Assembly: GCF_029433115.1 (NCBI RefSeq)
Contig: NZ_JARNTV010000029.1
Span: forward strand, 1 to 43,917
Direction: 5' to 3'
Origin: Sphingomonas sp. AOB5
GTDB taxonomy: Bacteria > Pseudomonadota > Alphaproteobacteria > Sphingomonadales > Sphingomonadaceae
DNA length: 43,917 bases
How positions within the stretch are numbered: the stretch's first letter is position 1; the number at the start of each line of letters is the position of its first letter. Position numbers and translations under genes: made by a program. This document shows, piece by piece, positions 32,009 to 41,513 of the stretch. Under the pieces are notes generated by a model, which searched no databases, was not told the origin of the DNA, and saw only the letters and a list, made by a program, of their open reading frames with translations.

Positions 32009-33304
32009 ATGCTGAAGCGGTTGGGCGTGCTTGTCGCGGCGGGTTTCCTCGGATGGAGCGCACCGGCGGCGGCGCAGACGAACTGGTCTCCGGCATTGGA
32101 AGGCAAATGCGCCGCGAAGGACGCGGTGGCGTGCTGGACGCTGGGCGAGACCCTGCTCAAAGGGCAGGGTGTCACGGCCGATCCGAAAAAGGCGGTCGGT
32201 GCGTTCGTCCGCGCCTGCGATCTCGGCGTGGCCGAGGCTTGCTACATCGCCGCGACACGGACCGATCCCGAGAAGCGCGGCACAAATGCCGATGCGATGG
32301 CCGCGGCCGGGCTGTTCACCAAGGGATGCGAGGCCGGGCTGGGCTCGTCTTGCCTGTCGGCCGGCATCTATACCGAACAGGGCTGGGGCGTATCGAAGGA
32401 TCATCCGCGTGCACTGATGCTCTACGAGCGCGGCTGCACGCTGCGCGACGGCGAGAGCTGCCGCTACCTCAGCCAGATCTGGGCGTTCGGCGAGGCGATC
32501 AACAACTCGCGCACAGACGGTCCGAAGACGCTCGACTGGTCGGTCAAGGGCTGCAACGCCGGGGACGGTCCGTCCTGCGTGACGGTCAGCTGGCTCTATG
32601 CCGGCAATATGGGCATCGGCTTCAATCAGGCCGCGGGCGAGCGTTATGCTCGGATGGGCTGCGGCCTGGATCATGCCGATAGCTGCTACAATCTCGGCTA
32701 CATGGTCTTTCAGCGGAAGGACTATGTCGAAGCGCGCAACTTCTACGCCCGTTCCTGCCGCCTGCCGGGCGGGCGCGATACGGCAGGGGCCTGCAAGACC
32801 GCGGGCGATCTCAACACCTTTCTCGCCAATCGCAGCGACGAGGATGCCCGCTACGAAGCGACCCAGCGTGCGCGGGCGGATGAGATCACCCGCCTGCTGG
32901 GCAGCGGCGATTATAACGGCGCGATGTACCGCGCCGCCTATGGTATGGGCAGTATCGAGCAGGTGAACCGCATCCTGCTTGCCGCCAGCAGTGCGGGTCG
33001 CCTGCCCGAGATCGACGATATCTATTTCGTCGCCTTCCAGACCTGGAACATCAGCTCGCAGGCGCGGAACATCGTGACCGCCGAGAAGCGCCGCCGCGAT
33101 GCCGCGCAGCGTCAGGCCGCGCGTCTGGCACCTGCCTATGGCGGATCGAGTTCGTCGTGGAGCTGGACGCCGTCCAGTTCCTCGTCCTCCTCGTCGAGCG
33201 GTAGCACCTATACGCCGCCGCGGATCAGCGAGAGCGACATCTATCGCAACGCGCGAGAAAATACGCGCACCACCTATTGCAACGCGGGCTGGGGCTGCCG
33301 CTGA
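32009..33304 (+). CDS. Secreted Cys-rich Sel1/Hcp-like repeat protein, paralogue 2
   Basis: This 431-residue copy has a signal peptide MLKRLGVLVAAGF...APAAAQ|TN. It has the same C-x7-C repeat set (CAAKDAVAC, CDLGVAEAC, CEAGLGSSC, CTLRDGESC, CNAGDGPSC, CGLDHADSC), then helices, then a linker with nine consecutive Ser, and the tail PRISESDIYRNARENTR-TTYCNAGWGCR. An ATG at 31985 overlapping the previous stop is possible, but ATG 32009 gives a proper signal peptide and GGGAG lies 8 bases upstream. It starts 23 bases after paralogue 1. Confidence 0.78.
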   Translation: MLKRLGVLVAAGFLGWSAPAAAQTNWSPALEGKCAAKDAVACWTLGETLLKGQGVTADPKKAVGAFVRACDLGVAEACYIAATRTDPEKRGTNADAMAAAGLFTKGCEAGLGSSCLSAGIYTEQGWGVSKDHPRALMLYERGCTLRDGESCRYLSQIWAFGEAINNSRTDGPKTLDWSVKGCNAGDGPSCVTVSWLYAGNMGIGFNQAAGERYARMGCGLDHADSCYNLGYMVFQRKDYVEARNFYARSCRLPGGRDTAGACKTAGDLNTFLANRSDEDARYEATQRARADEITRLLGSGDYNGAMYRAAYGMGSIEQVNRILLAASSAGRLPEIDDIYFVAFQTWNISSQARNIVTAEKRRRDAAQRQAARLAPAYGGSSSSWSWTPSSSSSSSSSGSTYTPPRISESDIYRNARENTRTTYCNAGWGCR

Positions 33305-33318
33305 CGGGAGATGATGGG

Positions 33319-34602
33319 ATGCTGAAGCAGGGGATCCGGGCGCTGGCGGTTGCGGCGCTGCTGTGGGCGGCGCCGTCGCTGGCCCAGCCCGCCGCACAAT
33401 CGACCTGGAATTCGACGCTGGAGCGCAAATGCGCCGCAAAGGATGCCGCGGCCTGCTGGACGCTGGGCGAGACGCTGACCGCCGGGCGTGGCGTGGCGGC
33501 GGATCCGGCAAAGGCGCTGGGGGCCTTCACCCGTGCCTGTGACCTGACCGTGGCCGAGGCCTGCTACATTGCTGCATCGCGGACCTCGAGCGCAGGCAAT
33601 CCTTCGGGCGCGTTCGCGCTGTTCAAGAAGGGATGCGAGGCGGGGCTGGGCGACAGCTGCCTCTCCGCCGCGATCCGCACCGAGACCGGGAACGGCGTGC
33701 CGGCCGATCCGCGGCTCGCACTGGCCTATTACGAGCGCGCCTGCACGCTGCGCGAAGGGGATAGCTGCCACTATCTCGCGCAGATCTGGGGCAGCGGCGA
33801 GAAGGGCGAGCGGCGGGTGGATATCCGCAAATCGATGCAGTTCGCCGAGATGGGCTGCACCGCGGGCCGCGCCGATTCCTGCGTACTGGCCGGATGGCTG
33901 GCGCAGGGCAATCTGGGCTATCCGAAGAACGAGACGGTCGCCGACCGCTTCTCCCAGCTCGGCTGCAACATGAACCATCATGGCGGGTGCATGAATCTGG
34001 GCTATCTCGCCGGCGAGCGCCGCGACTGGCTGACCGCGAAGAAATGGTATGGCCGCGCCTGCGCGATCAATCGCGACCCGACCGCATGCAAGGCCGAGCG
34101 CGATATCGACGAATATCTGTCCGACAGGGCGCAATACGACGCGCAATGGGCAGAGTGGAACCGGAAGCAGGCCGCGGGCAAGGCGCAGGTGGATGGCTTC
34201 CTCGCCAGGGGCGACTATGCCGGGGCGATCAACCATGCATCCTATGTGATGGGCAGCCCGGAACAGGTGTCGCGCGTGCTGATGGCGGCGCAATCTGCGG
34301 GCAAGATCGACGAGATCGGCGACATCTATTTCGTGTCGTTCCAGACTTGGCAACTCACGGCACCGGCAAACCAGCTGGTGCGCACCGAGAAGCATCGCCG
34401 CGACAACCGGCCCCGCGAGGTCATACAGCTTTCGCCAGTCTATGGCGGGTCGTCGTGGAGCTGGACGCCGTCGTCCTCTTCCTCGTCGTCATCGTCGACC
34501 ACCAGCTATAGCGCGCCGCGGATCAGCGAGAGCGAGATCTACCGCAACGCCCGCGAGAATACGCGCAGCAGCTATTGCAACGCCGGCTGGGGCTGCCGCT
34601 AA
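33319..34602 (+). CDS. Secreted Cys-rich Sel1/Hcp-like repeat protein, paralogue 3
   Basis: This 427-residue copy has a signal peptide MLKQGIRALAVAALLW...PSLAQ|PA. C-x7-C repeats are CAAKDAAAC, CDLTVAEAC, CEAGLGDSC, CTLREGDSC, CTAGRADSC and CNMNHHGGC. The C-terminus has WSWTPSSSSSSSSS and the tail PRISESEIYRNARENTR-SSYCNAGWGCR. Near its N-terminus it is closest to copy 1, near its linker closest to copy 2. It starts 14 bases after copy 2; its TAA overlaps the stop of the converging TonB-C gene by 3 bases. Confidence 0.78.
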   Translation: MLKQGIRALAVAALLWAAPSLAQPAAQSTWNSTLERKCAAKDAAACWTLGETLTAGRGVAADPAKALGAFTRACDLTVAEACYIAASRTSSAGNPSGAFALFKKGCEAGLGDSCLSAAIRTETGNGVPADPRLALAYYERACTLREGDSCHYLAQIWGSGEKGERRVDIRKSMQFAEMGCTAGRADSCVLAGWLAQGNLGYPKNETVADRFSQLGCNMNHHGGCMNLGYLAGERRDWLTAKKWYGRACAINRDPTACKAERDIDEYLSDRAQYDAQWAEWNRKQAAGKAQVDGFLARGDYAGAINHASYVMGSPEQVSRVLMAAQSAGKIDEIGDIYFVSFQTWQLTAPANQLVRTEKHRRDNRPREVIQLSPVYGGSSWSWTPSSSSSSSSSTTSYSAPRISESEIYRNARENTRSSYCNAGWGCR

Positions 34603-35318
34603 CCCTGATTGGCCAGCCGGCGCATCACCTCGCCATAGGGCTTGAATACGTCGATCACCATTTTCTCCGGTGATTTCCGGCAGCTGGCGATCGCGTCGTC
34701 GAAGCGCTTGCGGAAATCCGCCACGGTCGAGGTGAGTTCGGAGGCCGTCATCCCGGTCAAGCCGCCGCGGCGCGATAGCATCGCGACGCCCAGCGACATG
34801 TGGAAGAACTCGTCGCCTTCGCCCTTCTCGCCCCAGGTCGCCTTCCACCAGTCCTGATCGAGCACGAACTGCGCGCAGCCATAGCGCAGGATCCCGCCGC
34901 CCTTGCCGGGCGAGCGCAGATTGCCGAAGTTGAACGGGATCCGGGCAGGGATCGCGATCGGCTTGCCCTCGGCATCCTTGGCCGGTTCGTAGACCGACGC
35001 ACTGGCGGATTCGAGCGCCAGCCGGTCGAGCGTGGGCGAGCGGCTGCTCTTGGTCACCTTCGCTTCGCTGACGCGGCCGTCGACCCCGATGATCCCGGTG
35101 ACCTCGACCGCGCCATGCTCGCCGATCGCGCGCGATGCTTCGGGCAGCTCGGCGGGCGGGCCGTCCTTGAACTCGGGGCGGGTCTTCACCTTCGTCCTGT
35201 TCGCGATGGCCTCGGCCATGGCGGGGGAGGGCGCTTCCTGCTGTGCGGTGGCCTTGGGCACATCCTGAAATGACGGTGCGGCAAAGGCGAGCGCGGAAGC
35301 GGCAACCAGCGTGAACAT
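34599..35318 (-). CDS. Secreted TonB C-terminal domain protein
   Basis: This 239-residue protein has a short signal peptide (MFTLVAASALAFAAP|S). The region PAELPEASRAIGEHGAVEVT followed by GIIGVDGRVSEAKVTKSS is a TonB C-terminal fold (Y/V-P-x-x-A-x-x-x-x-x-x-G-x-V-x-V) with no transmembrane/Pro-rich TonB spacer, so it is a free periplasmic TonB-C module rather than a full TonB. The second half has conserved Trp/Phe segments of unknown role. The start was chosen for GGGGGG 6 bases upstream. A GCGGCAG-GT-CTGCCGC inverted repeat (35332-35347) lies in front. It converges on the Sel1-like cluster. Confidence 0.72.
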   Translation of the reverse strand: MFTLVAASALAFAAPSFQDVPKATAQQEAPSPAMAEAIANRTKVKTRPEFKDGPPAELPEASRAIGEHGAVEVTGIIGVDGRVSEAKVTKSSRSPTLDRLALESASASVYEPAKDAEGKPIAIPARIPFNFGNLRSPGKGGGILRYGCAQFVLDQDWWKATWGEKGEGDEFFHMSLGVAMLSRRGGLTGMTASELTSTVADFRKRFDDAIASCRKSPEKMVIDVFKPYGEVMRRLANQG

Positions 35319-35408
35319 CGAAATCCCCCCAGCGGCAGGTCTGCCGCGGGCCCAATCTACCGGCCTGCGCTGCGCCTCGCAACGCGCAGGCGGGTTGCGG
35401 GTTACGCG

Positions 35409-36092
35409 ATGCTGGGCCAAAGAGTCGGAAACGCCGGAGCGCAGCCCTTGAACATCACCCCGACCGACTTCGCCAGCCTGCTTTGCTCAAGGCTCTGCCA
35501 CGACCTGCTCAGCCCGGTGGGCGCGCTCAACAACGGGCTGGAACTGCTCGCCGACGAGCATGATCCCGAGATGCGCCAGCGCTGCCTGGAACTGCTCAAC
35601 GAAAGCGCGCGGGCGTCGGCGAACAAGCTGAAATTCTTCCGTCTCGCGTTCGGCGCGGCCGGCGGCTTCGGCGAGACGGTCGACACGCGCGAGGCGCAGG
35701 CGGCGATCGAGGGGCTGTTCGGCGACAATCACCGCATCAATATCGGCTGGATGGTCGACGAGCCGGTGCTGGCCAAGCAGGCGATCAAGGTGCTGCTCAA
35801 CCTTGCGCTGATCGCGGGCGACGCGCTGATCCGCGGCGGCCAGCTCGATATCGGCGCCGAACTGGTGACCGGCAATATCGAGATCGTGGTCCGCGCCGAC
35901 GGTCCGCGCATCGTGCTCGACCCCGAACTGCGCAGCGCGCTGGCCGGCGGCAAGGACGATGTGCCGATCACTCCGCGCGCCGCGGCCGCCTATCTGGTTC
36001 ACGCGCTGGTGACGCAGGGCGGCGGCGCGCTGCAGGTCAGCCCGCCGGATGCCGAAGTGCTGCTGTTCGGGGCGTCGTTCCGGGTCGGCTAG
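35409..36092 (+). CDS. chpT: Histidine phosphotransferase ChpT
   Basis: This 227-residue protein has the ChpT start LLCSRLCHDLLSPVGALNNG with the phospho-accepting His H31. The N-terminal helical hairpin forms the dimer; the C-terminal part is a degenerate HATPase-like domain without N/G boxes. ChpT passes phosphate from CckA to CtrA and CpdR. The ATG was chosen; a TTG at 35448 would begin closer to the conserved core. Its stop overlaps the converging VWA gene by 4 bases. Confidence 0.88.
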   Translation: MLGQRVGNAGAQPLNITPTDFASLLCSRLCHDLLSPVGALNNGLELLADEHDPEMRQRCLELLNESARASANKLKFFRLAFGAAGGFGETVDTREAQAAIEGLFGDNHRINIGWMVDEPVLAKQAIKVLLNLALIAGDALIRGGQLDIGAELVTGNIEIVVRADGPRIVLDPELRSALAGGKDDVPITPRAAAAYLVHALVTQGGGALQVSPPDAEVLLFGASFRVG

Positions 36093-37075
36093 ATCAGATC
36101 GGCCAGCAGCGCCGTGGTCGTCGCGGCGATGGATTCGAGACCGGCCTCGCGCGATTTTCCGTAATAGTCGGAGACGCGATAGCCGATGCCGATCGCTGCG
36201 AGTTCCACTTCGCCTGCTGTTTCCGCCGTCGCGATGGTGCGCCGAAGATGGCGAACCAGATAACATGGGCCATTATGCATTATCGTGGCGTCGTCGACGG
36301 GTGCGCCATCGGACAAGATGACCAGGAGGCGCCTTCCGGCGGGAACCTGAGTCAGCCGTGCAGCAGCCCATTCGAGCGCTTCGCCGTCGACATTTTCGCG
36401 AAGCACATCCGGATGCACGAAGGCACGTTGCGATTCCGCGGTCCATTCGGGCTCGTCCATCGCCTTCCAGACGACATGCAGCAGCGCGCATAACCGGCCC
36501 GGCCGCGCCGGCATGCCGTTCTTGCGCCAGTCACGAAAGGCAAAGCCGCCGCGCCATCCGGCGGTGGAAAAGCCCAGTATCTCGTGGCGGATGCCCAGTT
36601 GCGAGAGTGCCGTCGAGACGGCGGCGATCGCGGCTGCCGTCGCTGCGATCGGGGCGCCCTTCATCGATCCCGACTGGTCGATCAGCAACGTTACCGCGAA
36701 TTCGTCCGGCTCGGCTCCTTTGACCTGCAGGGCATTGGCCAACACAGCCACAAGCGTGCCGGGTGGCGGCTGATCGGCGGCGCAGGCTTCCGCCATCGAT
36801 CGATTTGCTGCCCAGCCGGTGCCGCGACGATCGCTCCACCCCTCGTAGAAGTCGGCGCTGGCATCGCGAAGGCGCGCGGGGATGTCGGTAGCGCGAAGTT
36901 CGAGATCATGGGCGCGTGACCATATCCGATAGGGCTCGTCCTCAGGCCCGTCCGGAACCTGCTTGTTCGCCCGGTACTTGCGCAGGCTATCCCAGAGGAT
37001 CGCAAGCGCGACCAGCGCCAGCACGGGCATGCCGAGCGAACCGGCGAGGTGGGACCAATCGATTGTCGGCGTCAT
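36089..37075 (-). CDS. CobT-like von Willebrand factor A domain protein
   Basis: This 328-residue protein has one N-terminal membrane helix (GMPVLALVALAILW), then a linker and a VWA domain with MIDAS motif TLLIDQSGSMKG, the second site around GFSTAGWRGGF and the Asp-containing LLVILSDGAPVDDAT. The R-x-x-x-L-S-x-G-x-P pattern is close to CobT of cobaltochelatase. CobT itself is longer and works with CobN/CobS, absent here, so this is probably a membrane-tethered relative of unknown partner. Confidence 0.75.
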   Translation of the reverse strand: MTPTIDWSHLAGSLGMPVLALVALAILWDSLRKYRANKQVPDGPEDEPYRIWSRAHDLELRATDIPARLRDASADFYEGWSDRRGTGWAANRSMAEACAADQPPPGTLVAVLANALQVKGAEPDEFAVTLLIDQSGSMKGAPIAATAAAIAAVSTALSQLGIRHEILGFSTAGWRGGFAFRDWRKNGMPARPGRLCALLHVVWKAMDEPEWTAESQRAFVHPDVLRENVDGEALEWAAARLTQVPAGRRLLVILSDGAPVDDATIMHNGPCYLVRHLRRTIATAETAGEVELAAIGIGYRVSDYYGKSREAGLESIAATTTALLADLI

Positions 37076-37144
37076 GGTGGCGAGCGTGGCGCAACGCGGC
37101 GGCGAAGTCGACCGGCGCGCCCTTACGAACGCGCCGGCCTCCCG

Positions 37145-38368
<1,224 letters not shown>

Positions 38369-38469
38369 GATTCACTCCTGTCTTCCGCTTTGGCTGCAGA
38401 TGTCAGGGGTGTTCCGGCGCTATCCGGATTCCGCGCGTATCGCAGATGCTCCCGCCTCTGAAGGAGCTA

Positions 38470-38497
38470 CACCCCGAACGGGGTGCAGCGCCCCGTT
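38470..38497. promoter_or_regulatory. Two mutually exclusive hairpins between rtcB and cheA
   Basis: CACCCC-GAAC-GGGGTG (38470-38485) and AACGGGG-TGCAGCG-CCCCGTT (38477-38497) share the GGGG arm, so only one can form at a time. They lie about 100 bases upstream of rtcB on the minus strand and 178 bases upstream of cheA on the plus strand. The rest of the 38369-38674 spacer shows only the candidate CtrA site. Confidence 0.4.
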
Positions 38498-38614
38498 CGT
38501 CACCGTTCGACGGCGACCGATAGAGTTTCGAGGCGGATCTGCGTTCTCATAGTGCGCGGGCCGATAGCCGAAGATCGGACGGAAGGGAAGGCTACGTGTT
38601 TCCGCAGCTGTCCA

Positions 38615-38631
38615 CTAACCGCGAATTAACC
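38615..38631 (+). promoter_or_regulatory. Candidate CtrA-binding site upstream of cheA
   Basis: CTAA-N7-TTAACC (38615-38631) has one mismatch to the CtrA consensus TTAA-N7-TTAA. It ends 43 bases before the cheA ATG, a usual position for an activator overlapping the -35 region. CtrA controls motility and chemotaxis in alphaproteobacteria, and chpT of that pathway is encoded about 3 kb away. Confidence 0.5.
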
Positions 38632-38674
38632 CTCTTGGGCTCAATGTGACCCGCGCAAATTTGCCTGGGGCCAC

Positions 38675-40993
38675 ATGGACGACCTGCTGCAAGAATTCAT
38701 CGCGGAGACGCGCGAGACGCTCGAAGCGCTTTCGGGCGAGATCGTCGCGTGGGAATCCAGCCCGGACGACAAGGGCCGGCTCGATGCGATCTTCCGCTTC
38801 GTGCACACGGTGAAGGGAAGCTGCGGCTTCCTCGATCTGCCGCGCCTGGGCCGCCTGAGCCATGCCGCCGAGGATGTGCTGGCGCAGGTCCGCGCTGGCG
38901 ACCGCGTGCCGGATCGCGCGCTGGTCAACGCCGTCCTCGCCATCGTCGACCGGATCGGCGAACTGGTCGAGGCGATCGATTCGGGCACGTCGCTCGACGA
39001 TAGCGGCGACGAGCTGCTGGTCGCGGCGCTGGCCGAAGGCGCCGAGGAACTGGTTCAGGCCGTGGCGCCGGGCATCCAGCGCGGTGCCTCACGGTCGGTC
39101 CGTCTCAATGTCGAACTGCTCGACCGGATGATGTCCGGCATGTCGGACATGGTGCTGGCGCGCAACGAGCTGGCGCGCCGCCTGCGCAGCGGCGAGATCG
39201 ATCCCGCGGTGGAAGCCGCGCTCGAACGCCTGTCGCTGACCGTGGGCGAAATGCGCGACACCGTCACGCGCACCCGCATGCAGAAGATCGATGCGCTGTT
39301 CTCCGCATTGCCGCGCATGGTGCGCGATACGGCGGCGGGGCTGGGCAAGTCGGTATCGCTGCATATCGAAGGTGCGGACGTCGAGCTGGATCGCGAGATG
39401 ATCGAGGTCATGCGCGATCCTTTGGTCCATATCGTCCGCAATTCGATCGATCACGGCATCGAAGGCCCCGCCGAACGCCGCATGTCCGGCAAGCGCGAAA
39501 ATGGCCGCCTGATCGTTTCCGCCCGCCAGTCGGGCAACCAGATCATCATCGAGATCGCCGATGACGGCCGCGGTATCGACACCGACCGGCTGATCAGGAA
39601 ACTCTCCGCCAATGGCGTGCGTAGCGAGCGCGAGCTTCAGGCGCTGTCGGACAAGGCCAAGCTGGCTTTGGTGTTCGAGCCGGGCCTGTCGAGCAAGGAC
39701 GAAGTGACCGAGATTTCGGGCCGCGGCGTCGGCATGGATGTGGTCCGCGCCTCGATCGAGCAGATCGGCGGCCGGGTCGATCTGGACAGCACGCCGGGCA
39801 AGGGCCTTCGCATTGCGATCCATGTGCCGCTGACGCTCTCGATCATTTCCGCCATCGTCGTCGGCGTGGGCAAGCAGCGCTTTGCCGTGCCGCGTCAGGC
39901 GATCGAGGAAATCGTGACCGAGCGCGGCGATGCGATCCGCGTCGACATGGTCGGCGGCACCCGTGTGGCCACCGTTCGCGACCGCCGCATCCCGCTGGTC
40001 GACCTTGCCGAACTGCTCGGCATCGAGGGTTCGGGGCCGGACTATGTGAGCAGCGGACAGATGCTGGCGATCGTCAGCGTCAGCGACGGCAGCTATGCGC
40101 TGGGCGTCGATACCGTGCTCGATAACGAGGAACTGGTGATCAAGCCTGCATCGCCCGCGGTCATGTCGACCGGGCTGTATGCCGGCCAGACGTTGCCTGA
40201 CAGCGGGCTTCCGATGCTGATGCTCGATTGCGCGGGCATGGCAAGCGCCGCCAAGCTCGATTTCAGCCGCGACGCACACCGCAATTATGACGAGGCCGAG
40301 GAAGAGGCCGAGGTTCCGGGCACGCCCGCCTTGCTGTTCCGAGATCTCGATGGCGTCCGCCGCGCGGTGGCGCTGGGCATCGTCGATCGGGTCGAGCAGG
40401 TCGATACCGGCGCGATCCGCTTCTCGGCGGGCCGTCAGCGTCTCGCGATCGAGGGCCGCATCCTGCCTTTGGTCGCGCAGGGGCAGATCGCCGGCGACAG
40501 GCTGAGTGTGCTGCGCCTGAAGGATGGCGAGGGCGAAGTCGCCTATGCGATCCAGGAAGCGCTCGATATCGTCGTGCTGCCCGAGGAACTGGCCCCCGCG
40601 CGCAAGCCGGGCGTGGTCGCGGGCGTGGTGCTGCTCGATGGCGAACAGGTCGAGCTGCTCGACGCCTATTGGGTGTTCGGCGAATATGGCGAGGACGAAG
40701 TCGAGGAGGAGGGCGGTCCGCTCTGCCTGCTCAGCGGCGATGCCGATGGCTGGATGGCCTCATTCGTCCGCCCGATCCTCGAAGGCGCGGGTTATCGCGT
40801 GAAGACCGAGCTGGCGCCGGGCGAAACCGCGTCGGTGGTGCTTTCGACCGAGGATATCGCCGTTGCCGGAGCCGCCGCGCCGGTGGTGCGCCTGCGCCGC
40901 CGCAAGGCCGCCAAGCCGGGTGACGACAGCATCTATCGCTATGATCGCGAAGGACTTTTGTCCGCACTCGAAGCCCGAGTGGGAGGCCGCTAA
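38675..40993 (+). CDS. cheA: Chemotaxis histidine kinase CheA with extra CheW-like and receiver-like tail
   Basis: This is a 772-residue kinase. Hpt domain has H44 in FVHTVKGSCGFL. No CheY-binding P2 domain is seen. Dimerisation helices come at ~140-210, then the ATPase domain with N-box HIVRNSIDHGIE and G-boxes DDGRGID and GRGVGMDVV. A CheW-like P5 domain starts near 386 (LTLSIISAIVVGVGKQRFAVP). A second CheW-like region starts near 549 (PALLFRDLDGVRRAVAL), and a receiver-like end covers ~680-772. Receiver-type phosphorylation Asp and Lys are not evident there, so it looks degenerate. First gene of the cheAWYBR operon. Confidence 0.93.
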   Translation: MDDLLQEFIAETRETLEALSGEIVAWESSPDDKGRLDAIFRFVHTVKGSCGFLDLPRLGRLSHAAEDVLAQVRAGDRVPDRALVNAVLAIVDRIGELVEAIDSGTSLDDSGDELLVAALAEGAEELVQAVAPGIQRGASRSVRLNVELLDRMMSGMSDMVLARNELARRLRSGEIDPAVEAALERLSLTVGEMRDTVTRTRMQKIDALFSALPRMVRDTAAGLGKSVSLHIEGADVELDREMIEVMRDPLVHIVRNSIDHGIEGPAERRMSGKRENGRLIVSARQSGNQIIIEIADDGRGIDTDRLIRKLSANGVRSERELQALSDKAKLALVFEPGLSSKDEVTEISGRGVGMDVVRASIEQIGGRVDLDSTPGKGLRIAIHVPLTLSIISAIVVGVGKQRFAVPRQAIEEIVTERGDAIRVDMVGGTRVATVRDRRIPLVDLAELLGIEGSGPDYVSSGQMLAIVSVSDGSYALGVDTVLDNEELVIKPASPAVMSTGLYAGQTLPDSGLPMLMLDCAGMASAAKLDFSRDAHRNYDEAEEEAEVPGTPALLFRDLDGVRRAVALGIVDRVEQVDTGAIRFSAGRQRLAIEGRILPLVAQGQIAGDRLSVLRLKDGEGEVAYAIQEALDIVVLPEELAPARKPGVVAGVVLLDGEQVELLDAYWVFGEYGEDEVEEEGGPLCLLSGDADGWMASFVRPILEGAGYRVKTELAPGETASVVLSTEDIAVAGAAAPVVRLRRRKAAKPGDDSIYRYDREGLLSALEARVGGR

Positions 40994-41424
40994 TGTCGCA
41001 TCTCTATCTCATCGCGCAGATCGCCGGACGCACCGTCGCGATCGATTCGGATCAGGTTGAATCGGTGGTCGATATCGGCGAGGTGACTGCCATTCCGCGC
41101 GCTGCCGATCATGTCCGCGGCCTTGCCGCGTTGCGCAGCCGCGTGGTGACGGTGGTCGACACCCAGTCGGCGCTGGGCCTGGCCTCGAACGGACCTGAAG
41201 CGCGCCGGGCGGTGATCACGCTGATCGATGGCCATCATTACGCGTTGCTGGTCGACGCGCTCGACGATGTGGCGCCGTTCGACCCCGCCCCGCTGGCCGG
41301 CGGAGTCGCGCTGGACAGCGCATGGCGGGCAGCCGGACGCGGGATCGTGGAGCGCGACGGCGAGCCGATTCTGGTGGTAGACTTGGCCTCGCTGGTGCCC
41401 GGTCACGCCGTTGCGGCGGAATAG
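40993..41424 (+). CDS. cheW: Chemotaxis coupling protein CheW
   Basis: This 143-residue SH3-like CheW protein starts MSHLYLIAQIAGRTVAIDSD, with the conserved V-x-x-I-x-x-x-x-x-I-P block (VVDIGEVTAIPRAADHVRGL) and LRSRVVTVVDTQSALGL. It links receptors to CheA. Its ATG overlaps the cheA stop by one base (TAATG). Slightly short for CheW but all core strands seem present. Confidence 0.88.
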   Translation: MSHLYLIAQIAGRTVAIDSDQVESVVDIGEVTAIPRAADHVRGLAALRSRVVTVVDTQSALGLASNGPEARRAVITLIDGHHYALLVDALDDVAPFDPAPLAGGVALDSAWRAAGRGIVERDGEPILVVDLASLVPGHAVAAE

Positions 41425-41513
41425 CAGTTAGATTTTGCGCAATTAACGGCGCGCTTACGGATTTCGGGCAGAATTGCCGCAGGGATCGCCCCAACAGGGA
41501 ACTGGGTTTTTAT

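Noticed and set aside
41425..41513. Second CtrA box (TTAA-N7-CTTA) before cheY
   Set aside because: Two mismatches in the second half-site; such matches are expected by chance in a spacer of this composition.
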